Below are positions 17,041 through 24,170 of a stretch of DNA of 64,000 bases, in pieces (within the stretch, counting starts at the first letter, position 1; each line of letters starts with the position of its first letter). Made by a program: the position numbers and the translations under genes. A model generated the notes under the pieces. That model was not told the DNA's origin. It was given only the letters and a program-made list of their open reading frames with translations, and searched no databases. This DNA is from an uncultured Prevotellaceae bacterium (GTDB lineage: Bacteria; Bacteroidota; Bacteroidia; Bacteroidales; Bacteroidaceae), in NCBI GenBank assembly GCA_902785945.1, contig CADAAR010000005.1:62001-126000 (forward strand), written 5' to 3'.

Positions 17041-17378
17041 TTAGAGAATGTAACGTAACAAATGGCAAAATTCACTAAAAAAGACTGCTAAATCCTGTAA
17101 TTGCTTTTCAAAGTTATCCATGTCAGCATTTAGTTTCTGCATGGTGATTTTGGCACAAATCTGCGTGGTGGTGATGTTAGTGTGTCCCAAAATCCGGCTG
17201 CAAAAACAAAGACATCACGCGCATAGCTGAGCTGCGGTTTGTTATCTACATAGTCCCTCCCCATCTTCATGGCTCTGAAAGTATGCTCAGAGCGATCCTT
17301 GCCAACGCGGTTCCGAAGACGACTCAAGTCTTCACCATAGACCGATAATAATGTGTTTACATGCTGTTCCATGTTCAT
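17041..17378 (-). pseudogene. Remnant of a tyrosine recombinase (integrase)
   Basis: Two pieces of one integrase survive on the minus strand. The N-terminal piece (from ATG 17376-17378) reads VGKDRSEHTFRAMKMGRDYV, matching the SAM-like core-binding domain of Bacteroidota integrases. The C-terminal piece, in another frame, reads SRILGHTNITTTQICAKIT and then ..LNADMDNFEKQL, ending at the TAA at 17041-17043; this is the terminal LGHTN...TTxxYA motif. The catalytic domain between them (Arg/His box) is missing, the pieces are out of frame, and the nucleophilic Tyr of the last motif is Cys. The gene is dead and marks an old mobile-element insertion next to the repeat array and HU-like genes. Confidence 0.75.
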
Positions 17379-17389
17379 GACGTTTTAGA

Positions 17390-17476
17390 TTACCATTATT
17401 CCATTCCGCTCTCTATGCAAAATAGAGATGTACGCTACGCACGCGTACATATAATATTAAGAGCCGCTTCGGAATG
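17390..17476. other. Branched palindromic element next to the integrase remnant
   Basis: Outer arms CATTCCG (17402-17408) and CGGAATG (17470-17476) pair, extended after an internal loop by ATTAC/GTAAT. They enclose two adjacent hairpins: CTCTAT/ATAGAG (17411-17427) and ATGTACGC/GCGTACAT (17428-17450). The result is a three-way-junction-like fold. It could be an attachment-site relic, a structured RNA or a leader; no promoter was found for an RNA reading on the + strand. Confidence 0.5.
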
Positions 17477-17490
17477 TAGTAATTTGTCTT

Positions 17491-17524
17491 AGAGTGTGTC
17501 AAAAAAGGCACACTCTCTTTTTTG
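17491..17524 (+). terminator. Rho-independent terminator (+ strand orientation)
   Basis: AGAGTGTG/CACACTCT stem (17491-17498 and 17509-17516), extendable by two inner pairs, followed by CTTTTTTTTG on the + strand. No + strand protein gene precedes it, which makes the branched element upstream a candidate short transcript. Confidence 0.6.
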
Positions 17525-17992
17525 TGGCACTTACGCAGGAAATATGTGGCATTTACGCAAGAAATAATTTATTTCTGCGCCACAAATTTAAATCTTCTAC
17601 GCTCCCAAAATCTGCAGACTGAAGCAGTTTTGAAAACAGTCTTAACCACTATTTTCTTTAATCTTAATTACTATTTTCTTTAATCTTAACCAATATTTCA
17701 AAAAGTCTTCGGCAGCATTTTGGAAAATATTCGCCAGGAATTATAAAAGTCTTCGGTAGCTCAAAAAAGCCAGCGAAGTATTTTCAAAAAGCCAGCGAAG
17801 AGTTTTCTAAAAGCCAGCGAAGAGTTTTTGAAAAGACAGCGAAGTGTTTCAAATTTTCCTGTTAATGGCTGCAAAATTTCCAGTTAAGGTTTGCTGATTT
17901 TCCAGTTAAAGATTGCATTTTTTGTGGTTAAGCCCCTCCAAATTAGCAGTTAAGGATTGATTTTATTCCACAGGAAAGGATTATTTTTCCAA
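17521..17992. repeat. Degenerate tandem array with exact 22-bp period
   Basis: From 17597 to 17992 the sequence divides into 18 successive 22-bp units with no phase slip. Sub-families follow one another: units at 17641 and 17663 differ at two bases; units at 17773, 17795 and 17817 begin GCGAAG; units at 17861, 17883, 17905, 17927 and 17949 all begin GTTAA. Most units end in an A/T-rich tract. The two units at 17521 and 17543 (TTTGTGGCA.TTACGCA type) show the same 22-bp spacing, and 17571-17586 is a near inverted copy of them, so the array may extend to about 17521. It stops at the -33 region of the HU-like operon promoter. There are no constant repeats with variable spacers, so it is not a CRISPR array. 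Confidence 0.85.
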
Positions 17993-17995
17993 TCG

Positions 17996-18027
17996 TTGGG
18001 AAAAAACAGAAATTTATCGTATATTTG
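17996..18027 (+). promoter_or_regulatory. Promoter of the HU-like gene pair
   Basis: TTG (17996-17998) and TATATTTG (18020-18027) spaced by 21 bp, about 60 bp before the first HU-like start codon and directly after the last 22-bp unit. Confidence 0.65.
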
Positions 18028-18086
18028 CAGCATCAAAAGACTATTAAACGCAAATACGAGAATATCCAATTTAAATTTATACGATT

Positions 18087-18467
18087 ATGGGACAAATTAA
18101 AGTAAAAGGCACAATGCAGCGCGTAGCAATGTTTGATGAAGACCGCGTAATTGGTCATGTCATGCACTATTCTACATTGGGGGAAGACGAAATAGTGAGC
18201 TATGCTGCCCAGACGGCGCACATCCCTGAGTCAACACTCCTTGCCAGTACGCTTGCAATACGTGAGGCCATCGCTTTCTTTGTGCTCAATGGCCACCATG
18301 TTGACTTGGGCAAATTCGGCATCTTCGGCATCCGCTCCAAGCAGAAGGCGGCCACCGATGCGGAAGAGGTGGATCCCGATCTGGTAAAACACCTCACCGT
18401 AGGTTTTAAACCGTCGGTAGAGATCAAACAAGCCATCAACGCCCTTCATATTGAAATTGAAGTTTAA
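18087..18467 (+). CDS. HU-like (HU-HIG type) DNA-binding protein 1
   Basis: 126 residues. It matches the Bacteroidota histone-like family in which an HU/IHF fold follows a short N-terminal strand segment: VIGHVMHYSTLGEDEIVSYAAQTAHIPESTL, then a helix with AIREAIAFFVLNGHHVDLGKFGIFGIRSK, the HU hallmark of a hydrophobic helix followed by a GxFGxF-type turn leading to the DNA-binding arm, and a C-terminal segment HLTVGFKPSVEIKQAIN. It probably bends or coats DNA. Followed by a paralogue after 19 bp, giving a two-gene operon. The adjoining 22-bp array is an obvious candidate binding region, but that link is inference. Confidence 0.85.
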   Translation: MGQIKVKGTMQRVAMFDEDRVIGHVMHYSTLGEDEIVSYAAQTAHIPESTLLASTLAIREAIAFFVLNGHHVDLGKFGIFGIRSKQKAATDAEEVDPDLVKHLTVGFKPSVEIKQAINALHIEIEV

Positions 18468-18486
18468 TTTGTAAGATACTAAAATT

Positions 18487-18885
18487 ATGGGAACAGGACA
18501 AGTAAACATTAGTTATAAAAAACGTCGTATCGCTTACGACGACTCTGAGAAACTGGTAGGTCAGGCCGTCCGCTACAGCACGATTCCATACGCATCGGTC
18601 ATTTCCTATGCAGCCCAAGCCGCCAATGTGTCGGAGGCGAGCATCGTATTGTCGATGGAGGCATTGTTTGATGCTATGGACTATTTTGTGCTGAACGGCC
18701 ACATGGTGAAAATTCCTAATTTGGGGACATTCTACCTCAGCGTACGCATGAAGAGCGCCGCGACAAAGGAGGAGTTCATTGCCAACTTCTATAAAAACTT
18801 TCGCAATTTAACCATACGTTTCCTGCCCGCCCCTGAGTTGAAGGCCAAGATTGCCAAGACTGCCATCAATACTATGGTAGAATGA
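18487..18885 (+). CDS. HU-like (HU-HIG type) DNA-binding protein 2
   Basis: 132 residues; a diverged paralogue of the preceding gene. Shared landmarks are LVGQAVRYSTIPYASVISYAAQAANVSEAS, a helix ending DYFVLNGHMVKIPNLGTFYLSVR, and a C-terminal LTIRFLPAPELKAKIA. The NLGTF turn corresponds to KFGIF in the first protein. Pairs of such proteins could act as homo- or heterodimers, as HU and IHF do. Followed by a strong bidirectional terminator. Confidence 0.85.
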   Translation: MGTGQVNISYKKRRIAYDDSEKLVGQAVRYSTIPYASVISYAAQAANVSEASIVLSMEALFDAMDYFVLNGHMVKIPNLGTFYLSVRMKSAATKEEFIANFYKNFRNLTIRFLPAPELKAKIAKTAINTMVE

Positions 18886-18912
18886 GCAGGGCGATTTAGC
18901 TAAAAATTGAAA

Positions 18913-18947
18913 TTAAGCGGCACTTTTTCAATTAAAGTGCCGCTTAA
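18913..18947. terminator. Bidirectional terminator between HU pair and GH8
   Basis: 14-bp perfect stem (TTAAGCGGCACTTT and its complement) with a 7-nt loop, with T/A-rich flanks on both sides. It serves the HU operon (+) and the GH8 gene (-). Confidence 0.85.
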
Positions 18948-18950
18948 ATA

Positions 18951-20357
18951 TTACTTTTGAGGCGGAATGATGCGGTAATTGCCGCTCAGATGCATGAAGG
19001 CAAAGAGGCGGAGGAGGCCATCGTAGTAGGCATCAAAGTAGCCATCCTCGAAGGGTTCGTGCTTAGCCTTCCAGAAGGCATCGACAAACTCCTTGCTCTT
19101 ATCATGACTACACATCATCGAGGCAGCAGCCGTCGTGGCCACCAGGCCGATGCTGTGACGCAGCTTGCGGAAACCACCGGCACCGAGGATCTCATTACCC
19201 TCAGGCAAGGTACCATCCTTGCGGAACTGATCCATGAACGTATCCACACCCTGACTGTACATGAAATTCTGGAAGGTTTCGCCATACCAGCGCTGCCACT
19301 CTCCGTCGGCACAGCTCCACTCGTAGTCGAGCGTAATATTCATAGGTACGCGCCAGGAGTCATAGCGGAAACAGTTATTACCGTTGCGGGGAGGTGTCTG
19401 CGGTGCCCCACCCTGCTGCTGACCCTGAGGACGACCCGGGAAACGGAATCCCTGCATCTCAGAACCGTCAAACTGGCACTGGTCACCATTCAGAGCCGTC
19501 TTCTGGTCCACACACTTGTGAAGGAACTCACGGCTCTTCTTGGCACACTCATACCAAAGGTCGCTGCGACCATCGTCAGCCCACTTGGCCCATACCTCGT
19601 AGAAAGCGGGGATATGATAAGAAGGATCAGTATGACGATTGCCGAAGCCATCAGGGGTAAAGGTGATGAGTTTCGTCTCAGGATCGATGAGATACATCAT
19701 TTGCTTCTGAGGCTCTTGTTGCTGATTGTTGGCCTGCTGACCGCCCTGACCTCCTCCGAAGCCACCAAAGCCTCCAAAACCGCCAAATCCGCCACGTTCA
19801 GGCGTGTACTCCTTCGGTTGGATACAGTTCAGGATGCGCTGGGCCTCAGCCTTGTAGTTGATGCCCGTGTCATTGCCCCAACGGTTGGAGGCAAAGATCA
19901 GCGCCGTGATGAAATACAACTCACCATCACTGGCTGCACCCTGGGCATTGCGGGTGCCATCGGTGCGACAACTCCAGGCAAAATAGCCCTCACGGATGCC
20001 GTCCTGATGCTGCATATACTTCTTGCTCCAGCGCCACAGACGGTCGAAAATATCCTTCTTGTCGAGCTGTACGGCAATCATCATGCCATACGACATACCC
20101 TCGGTACGTGCATCATGATTCTTGACATCAGAGACATATCCCATGGAGTCGCCCACCTCGAAATACACCTTGTTCGGGCCGAAGAATACATCATTAAACA
20201 CTTCCTTCACCTTGGCATCGACTTCGGCTTGCGAATAGCCCATCTCTACCAAGAGGTTACGGTACTTGTTGGTCTCAAACGCTCCTTTCTTCCAAGGAGT
20301 CAGCGCCATTGCAGGGATTGCGAGCAACAGCGACATCATAACAATTATTTTTCTCAT
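18951..20357 (-). CDS. GH8 reducing-end xylose-releasing exo-oligoxylanase
   Basis: 468 residues from ATG 20355-20357; an ATG at 20375 overlaps the predicted transcription start and is unlikely. Residue numbers here count from that upstream ATG. A signal peptide is followed by a GH8 (alpha/alpha)6 domain: DARTEGMSYGMM with the catalytic acid Glu (92), ASDGELYF, and FRYDSWRVPMN with the Asp (339) used as base in Rex-type enzymes. Rex enzymes release xylose from the reducing end of xylo-oligosaccharides. Two low-complexity inserts interrupt the domain: GGFGG repeats plus a Gln-rich stretch at 195-225, and PGRPQGQQQGGAPQ at 313-330. Divergent from the GH43 pair at 20541. The signal peptide implies a periplasmic or outer-membrane-facing location. 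Confidence 0.88.
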   Translation of the reverse strand: MRKIIVMMSLLLAIPAMALTPWKKGAFETNKYRNLLVEMGYSQAEVDAKVKEVFNDVFFGPNKVYFEVGDSMGYVSDVKNHDARTEGMSYGMMIAVQLDKKDIFDRLWRWSKKYMQHQDGIREGYFAWSCRTDGTRNAQGAASDGELYFITALIFASNRWGNDTGINYKAEAQRILNCIQPKEYTPERGGFGGFGGFGGFGGGQGGQQANNQQQEPQKQMMYLIDPETKLITFTPDGFGNRHTDPSYHIPAFYEVWAKWADDGRSDLWYECAKKSREFLHKCVDQKTALNGDQCQFDGSEMQGFRFPGRPQGQQQGGAPQTPPRNGNNCFRYDSWRVPMNITLDYEWSCADGEWQRWYGETFQNFMYSQGVDTFMDQFRKDGTLPEGNEILGAGGFRKLRHSIGLVATTAAASMMCSHDKSKEFVDAFWKAKHEPFEDGYFDAYYDGLLRLFAFMHLSGNYRIIPPQK

Positions 20358-20379
20358 AAGCGGTATATTTATCATGGTG

Positions 20380-20387
20380 CAAAATTA
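20380..20387 (-). promoter_or_regulatory. -7 element (TAATTTTG) for GH8
   Basis: TAATTTTG on the minus strand, 22 bp before the chosen GH8 start; no good -33 element. Confidence 0.5.
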
Positions 20388-20480
20388 CGAAGAATTACCC
20401 GTTTAGACTTTGTGAAATGTAACATAAGCTATCCATTAAGTATCTTTTAGACACTTTTCACAAAGAAACGCAAAAAAACA

Positions 20481-20512
20481 TTTGGTCAATTAAGAAAAAA
20501 TTTGTAAATTTG
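20481..20512 (+). promoter_or_regulatory. Promoter of the GH43-GH43 unit
   Basis: TTTG (20481-20484), 20 bp, TAAATTTG (20505-20512); start codon 28 bp downstream. Divergent from the GH8 promoter. Confidence 0.75.
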
Positions 20513-20540
20513 CACATAATTTTTTTCAAATCATAAACTA

Positions 20541-22664
20541 ATGAAGTATTTACTATCGTTACTACTGTTTTCAGGGGTGTCGCTGACAGCGTTGGCACAA
20601 AACCCCATCATTCGCGACCAGTTTACGGCAGACCCGACGGCTCGCGTATTCAACAACAAGGTGTACCTCTTCCCATCGCATGACATCAAGCCTCCCGTCG
20701 GACAGCGACAGGACTGGTTCTGCATGGAAGACTACCATGTATTCTCATCCGAAAATCTGACCGACTGGACAGACCACGGTGTGATCGTTACCCAGAACAA
20801 AGTGCCCTGGGTACGTCCTAACTCCTACTCCATGTGGGCGCCCGACTGTGTCGAGAAGAACGGAAAGTACTATTTCTACTTCCCCTCAGCTCCTAAAGAG
20901 GGCAGAGGCGGTTTCGGTGTAGGTGTAGCCATCGCCGACCGTCCTGAGGGTCCGTACATTCCCGAGCCGGAACCCATCAAGGGTGTTGGTGGCATCGACC
21001 CGTGTGTGCTGCTGGCATCCGACGGCAATGCCTATCTGTTCTGGGGCAATGGCCGTTGCGCTAAGCTGAAGCCCAACATGAAAGAGCTGGCTGACGACAA
21101 TCCCAAGTCGACCATGAAGTTCGGTAACCGTGAGATGGAGGTGATTGGTGTGAACTGCCTTGAGGGCCTGCCCAATCGTCAGGCTGAGGGTCCGTTCGCT
21201 TTCGAGGCTAACGGCTGGTATTACCTTACTTATCCGTACGTACGCGAGAATACCGAGGTATTGGGCTATGCCATGAGTAAGAACCCGATGGGTCCCTACG
21301 AGTACAAGGGAATCATCATGCCCGAGCACGAGAATGGCTGCTGGACCAACCACCACAGCATCGTCAACTACAAAGGTCAGTGGTATCTGTTCTATCATCA
21401 GAATGCTTTCTCACCCCGCGACGACAAGCGCCGTAGCGTACAGATCGACAAGCTCTACTTCAATCCCGACGGTACCATCCAGGAGGTGAAGAAGACCATG
21501 CGCGGTGTAGGTATCAACAAGGCTACTGAGAAGATCGAGATCGACCGCTACAGCAGCGCCAGCGATGGTGTGACCAGCGAACTCATCGATACCGTCAATA
21601 CTTTCCGCAGCTATATGGCCACCCTGCCTAAGAAGGGCAGCTGGCTCAAATATAATGATGTGGACTTCAGCGTGATTACCGACGGCTACCTCATCATGAG
21701 TGTCAAGGCCGCTGACAACACTGAGTTTGCCATCCGCGAGAAGAGTGCTACAGGCAAGGTGCTGGCCCGCATCAAGCTGACCGTGAAGCCCGAGGAGCCC
21801 GCAGGCGGCGCCCAGGCCAATCCCATGATGGGCCGCTTCCGTCGTGACCAGCGCAACCAGTGGCTCACCCAGACCGCTACGCTCGACTATGTTCCTCAGG
21901 GCGTGACCGACCTGGTGATCACCAACGAAGGCGAGGGTGCCTTGAGCGTGGACTATGTCCGCTTCAAGAACCGTCCGAAGTACTTCAATGCAATCACCAC
22001 CCCGACGGCACAGCCTGATGCAGAGGGCTTCATCCACCGCTGGCTGCTCCTGGAGCCTATCACCAAGCCCAATAGCGGTAACACCGTTTTCACCGACAGT
22101 TATCTGCGCGAACATTTTAATAGAGAGTACTTCAAGGGACAGCAGACCATCATCCCGAAGGACGGTCAGAAGGTACAGGCCGTGTTCAAGCAGGAGCAGG
22201 CCCCCGCAGGCTTCGGCCGTGGTTTCGGTGGCCAGCAGGCACCTGCACAGCCTGAGGTGAAGACCGTGAAGCAGACCCTCACCTGGCATGCCCTCGACAG
22301 CGAGAACCTGAACGTGAAGCTCTTCCGCTTCGCCGAGAAATATGGTGAGCAGATCTACGGTGTGCTCTTCTGGGCCGTGACCATCATCGACTGCGACGAG
22401 GACATCGAGAACGTCCGTCTGGCCGTCGGTTCCAACTCCGCCTCTATGTGGTGGCTGAACGGCGAGGAGACCCTGTTGCTCTCCGGCGACCGTCGTATGG
22501 TGAAGGACGACGCCATGTCGAAGCGCATCACCCTGAAGAAGGGCCGCAACATCCTGCGTGGTGCCGTCATCAATGGCCCGGGCATGAGCGACTTCTGCGT
22601 CCGCTTCCTCGATGAGAAAGGTAACCCTGTTAAGAACTACAAGATCAATTTAAATCAGAAATAA
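20541..22664 (+). CDS. GH43 glycosidase with CBM6-like and C-terminal beta domains
   Basis: 707 residues with signal peptide (LTALAQ, about 1-20). A five-bladed GH43 propeller covers about 21-325: base Asp in FTADPTARVF (31), pKa-modulating Asp in GGIDPCVLL (153) and acid Glu in NRQAEGPFAF (216). A CBM6-like beta-sandwich follows (about 330-475), then a C-terminal domain resembling NPCBM/GBD-type sandwiches (about 480-707). Activities in this family are beta-xylosidase or alpha-arabinofuranosidase; the sequence alone does not decide. Low-complexity inserts lie in the CBM6-like domain (417-440, AGGAQANPMMGRFRR) and in the last domain (553-572, APAGFGRGFGGQQAPAQPE). First gene of a two-gene unit. 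Confidence 0.88.
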   Translation: MKYLLSLLLFSGVSLTALAQNPIIRDQFTADPTARVFNNKVYLFPSHDIKPPVGQRQDWFCMEDYHVFSSENLTDWTDHGVIVTQNKVPWVRPNSYSMWAPDCVEKNGKYYFYFPSAPKEGRGGFGVGVAIADRPEGPYIPEPEPIKGVGGIDPCVLLASDGNAYLFWGNGRCAKLKPNMKELADDNPKSTMKFGNREMEVIGVNCLEGLPNRQAEGPFAFEANGWYYLTYPYVRENTEVLGYAMSKNPMGPYEYKGIIMPEHENGCWTNHHSIVNYKGQWYLFYHQNAFSPRDDKRRSVQIDKLYFNPDGTIQEVKKTMRGVGINKATEKIEIDRYSSASDGVTSELIDTVNTFRSYMATLPKKGSWLKYNDVDFSVITDGYLIMSVKAADNTEFAIREKSATGKVLARIKLTVKPEEPAGGAQANPMMGRFRRDQRNQWLTQTATLDYVPQGVTDLVITNEGEGALSVDYVRFKNRPKYFNAITTPTAQPDAEGFIHRWLLLEPITKPNSGNTVFTDSYLREHFNREYFKGQQTIIPKDGQKVQAVFKQEQAPAGFGRGFGGQQAPAQPEVKTVKQTLTWHALDSENLNVKLFRFAEKYGEQIYGVLFWAVTIIDCDEDIENVRLAVGSNSASMWWLNGEETLLLSGDRRMVKDDAMSKRITLKKGRNILRGAVINGPGMSDFCVRFLDEKGNPVKNYKINLNQK

Positions 22665-22667
22665 GAT

Positions 22668-24134
22668 ATGAAAAGACTATATAGCATTCTTGCGGCCATG
22701 ACACTGGCCACAGCCGCAAACGCGCAGATTGGCGCACCCTTTATCCACGACCCCTCGACGGTTGTCGAGTGTGAAGGCAAATACTACACTTTCGGCACTG
22801 GCGGTGGCGGTCTGATCTCGGAAGACGGTTGGACCTGGAACAGCGGTGCTGAGCGTCCCGGAGGCGGTGCTGCCCCCGATATGATCAAGATCGGCGACCG
22901 TTACCTCTGCATCTACGGTGCTACCGGTGGTGGTCTTGGAGGCGGTCACGCAGGTCGTATCCTCACCATGTGGAACAAGACCCTCGACCCGAAGTCTCCC
23001 GATTTCAAGTGGTCTGAGGCTGTGGAGGTCTGCTTCTCCGACGGTATGGAGGATCAGGACGCCATCGACCCGGGTATCATGCTCGATCCCTCGACTGGTC
23101 GTCTGTGGGTGAGCTACGGCACCTACTTCGGCACCATCCGTCTAATTGAGCTCGATCCTACAACCGGTTTCCGTAAGAGCGGTAACGTAGAGAAGGATAT
23201 CGCCATCGACTGTGAGGCCTCTGACCTCATCTGCCGCAATGGCTGGTATTACCTGCTCGGTACCCATGGCACCTGCTGCGACGGCGTGAACTCTACCTAT
23301 AACATCGTGGTAGGCCGTTCCAAGAGCCCCGAGGGTCCTTATATCGACAATGTAGGCCGTGACATGTATCATGGTGGTGGCCGTATGGTAGTGGCTGCTG
23401 GCGACCGTAAGACCGGTGCCGGACACTTCGGACGTACCATCATCGACGAGGGTGTGGAGGTTGCTTCCTTCCACTGGGAGGCTGATTTCGACATGGGTGG
23501 CCGTTCTACACTGGCTCTCCGTCCGCTGCTCTGGAAGAACGACTGGCCCTATTGTGGTGAGCTGTTCAAGGGTGGTACCTTCGAGATTGAGAGTGAGCGT
23601 CGTGGCTACGCCCTCGAGCTGGCTGTCGACTTCGTTCGTATGAACGTGGCCCGTGCAGGTGGTTTCGGTGGCTTCGGTGGCCGTCCTCAGGCAAATGCTG
23701 CTCCCCCACAGCCCGTGGCTAACCAGACACTGGATCAGGTGAAGAGCACATGGCCCGAGGGTGACATCCCCGCTCGTATCGGTGACTATATGTTCCGTCC
23801 CCACCAGCGTTGGACTGTGACGCCCGTAGAGGGTAAGGGCGCCTATCTTGGCAACACCTATTTCAAGATTACCATCGAGGGAACCGAGCGCGCACTGGCT
23901 GCTACTGCTGACTGCGAAGTAAAGACCGTTCCTGCTTACACCGGTGCTGACGAGCAGCTCTGGCGCATTGAGCAGCTCACCGACGGTACCTTCCGCATCA
24001 TGCCGAAGGTGATTCCCGGGCAGGAGGGTATCAACACGAGCATCTGCCTCTACTCTGCAGGTGACTCCACTCCTACCCTTGCCAAGTACGACTTCAGCAG
24101 CGACAATTCCAAGTGGAACTTCCGCAATCATTAA
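22668..24134 (+). CDS. GH43 arabinanase-like enzyme with ricin-type lectin domain
   Basis: 488 residues; signal peptide about 1-20 (ANAQ). The GH43 propeller has base Asp in FIHDPSTVVE (28), Asp in DAIDPGIML (134) and acid Glu in DCEASDLICRNGWYYLL (183), with SYGTYFGTI and SPEGPY. The look is of arabinan endo-1,5-arabinosidase-type GH43 enzymes; arabinoxylan-active relatives also exist. A GGFGGFGGRPQANAAPPQP insert (331-349) separates it from a C-terminal domain (about 370-488) with RWTV, QLWRIEQL and SKWNF repeats typical of ricin-type beta-trefoil lectins. It starts 3 bp after the preceding GH43 gene and is followed by a strong terminator. Confidence 0.87.
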   Translation: MKRLYSILAAMTLATAANAQIGAPFIHDPSTVVECEGKYYTFGTGGGGLISEDGWTWNSGAERPGGGAAPDMIKIGDRYLCIYGATGGGLGGGHAGRILTMWNKTLDPKSPDFKWSEAVEVCFSDGMEDQDAIDPGIMLDPSTGRLWVSYGTYFGTIRLIELDPTTGFRKSGNVEKDIAIDCEASDLICRNGWYYLLGTHGTCCDGVNSTYNIVVGRSKSPEGPYIDNVGRDMYHGGGRMVVAAGDRKTGAGHFGRTIIDEGVEVASFHWEADFDMGGRSTLALRPLLWKNDWPYCGELFKGGTFEIESERRGYALELAVDFVRMNVARAGGFGGFGGRPQANAAPPQPVANQTLDQVKSTWPEGDIPARIGDYMFRPHQRWTVTPVEGKGAYLGNTYFKITIEGTERALAATADCEVKTVPAYTGADEQLWRIEQLTDGTFRIMPKVIPGQEGINTSICLYSAGDSTPTLAKYDFSSDNSKWNFRNH

Positions 24135-24137
24135 AAT

Positions 24138-24169
24138 AATTAAGCCCCGCCGGTTGGCGGGGCTTAATT
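24138..24169. terminator. Bidirectional terminator between GH43 and GH97
   Basis: 14-bp perfect stem AATTAAGCCCCGCC with GGTT loop; T-rich on both sides. Ends the GH43 pair (+) and the GH97 gene (-). Confidence 0.9.
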
Positions 24170-24170
24170 A

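Noticed and set aside
17130-17378. 82-residue open frame as a real small gene
   Set aside because: Its first part is an integrase N-terminal fragment and its last part is the integrase C-terminus read in the wrong frame, so it is a decay product.
17521-17992. Possible CRISPR array
   Set aside because: Units are contiguous and all positions drift; there is no constant repeat alternating with unique spacers and no cas gene nearby.
20373-20375. Upstream ATG as start of GH8
   Set aside because: It overlaps the position expected for the transcription start after the TAATTTTG element, and the downstream ATG already begins a complete signal peptide.
18957-20450. 497-residue open frame on the strand opposite GH8
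   Set aside because: GH8 on the other strand is a complete, motif-bearing enzyme; the antisense frame has no family motif and lacks an export signal. Long antisense frames here follow from codon usage.
23142-24131. 329-residue open frame opposite the second GH43
   Set aside because: No recognisable motif; the + strand gene has all GH43 catalytic residues and a lectin domain.
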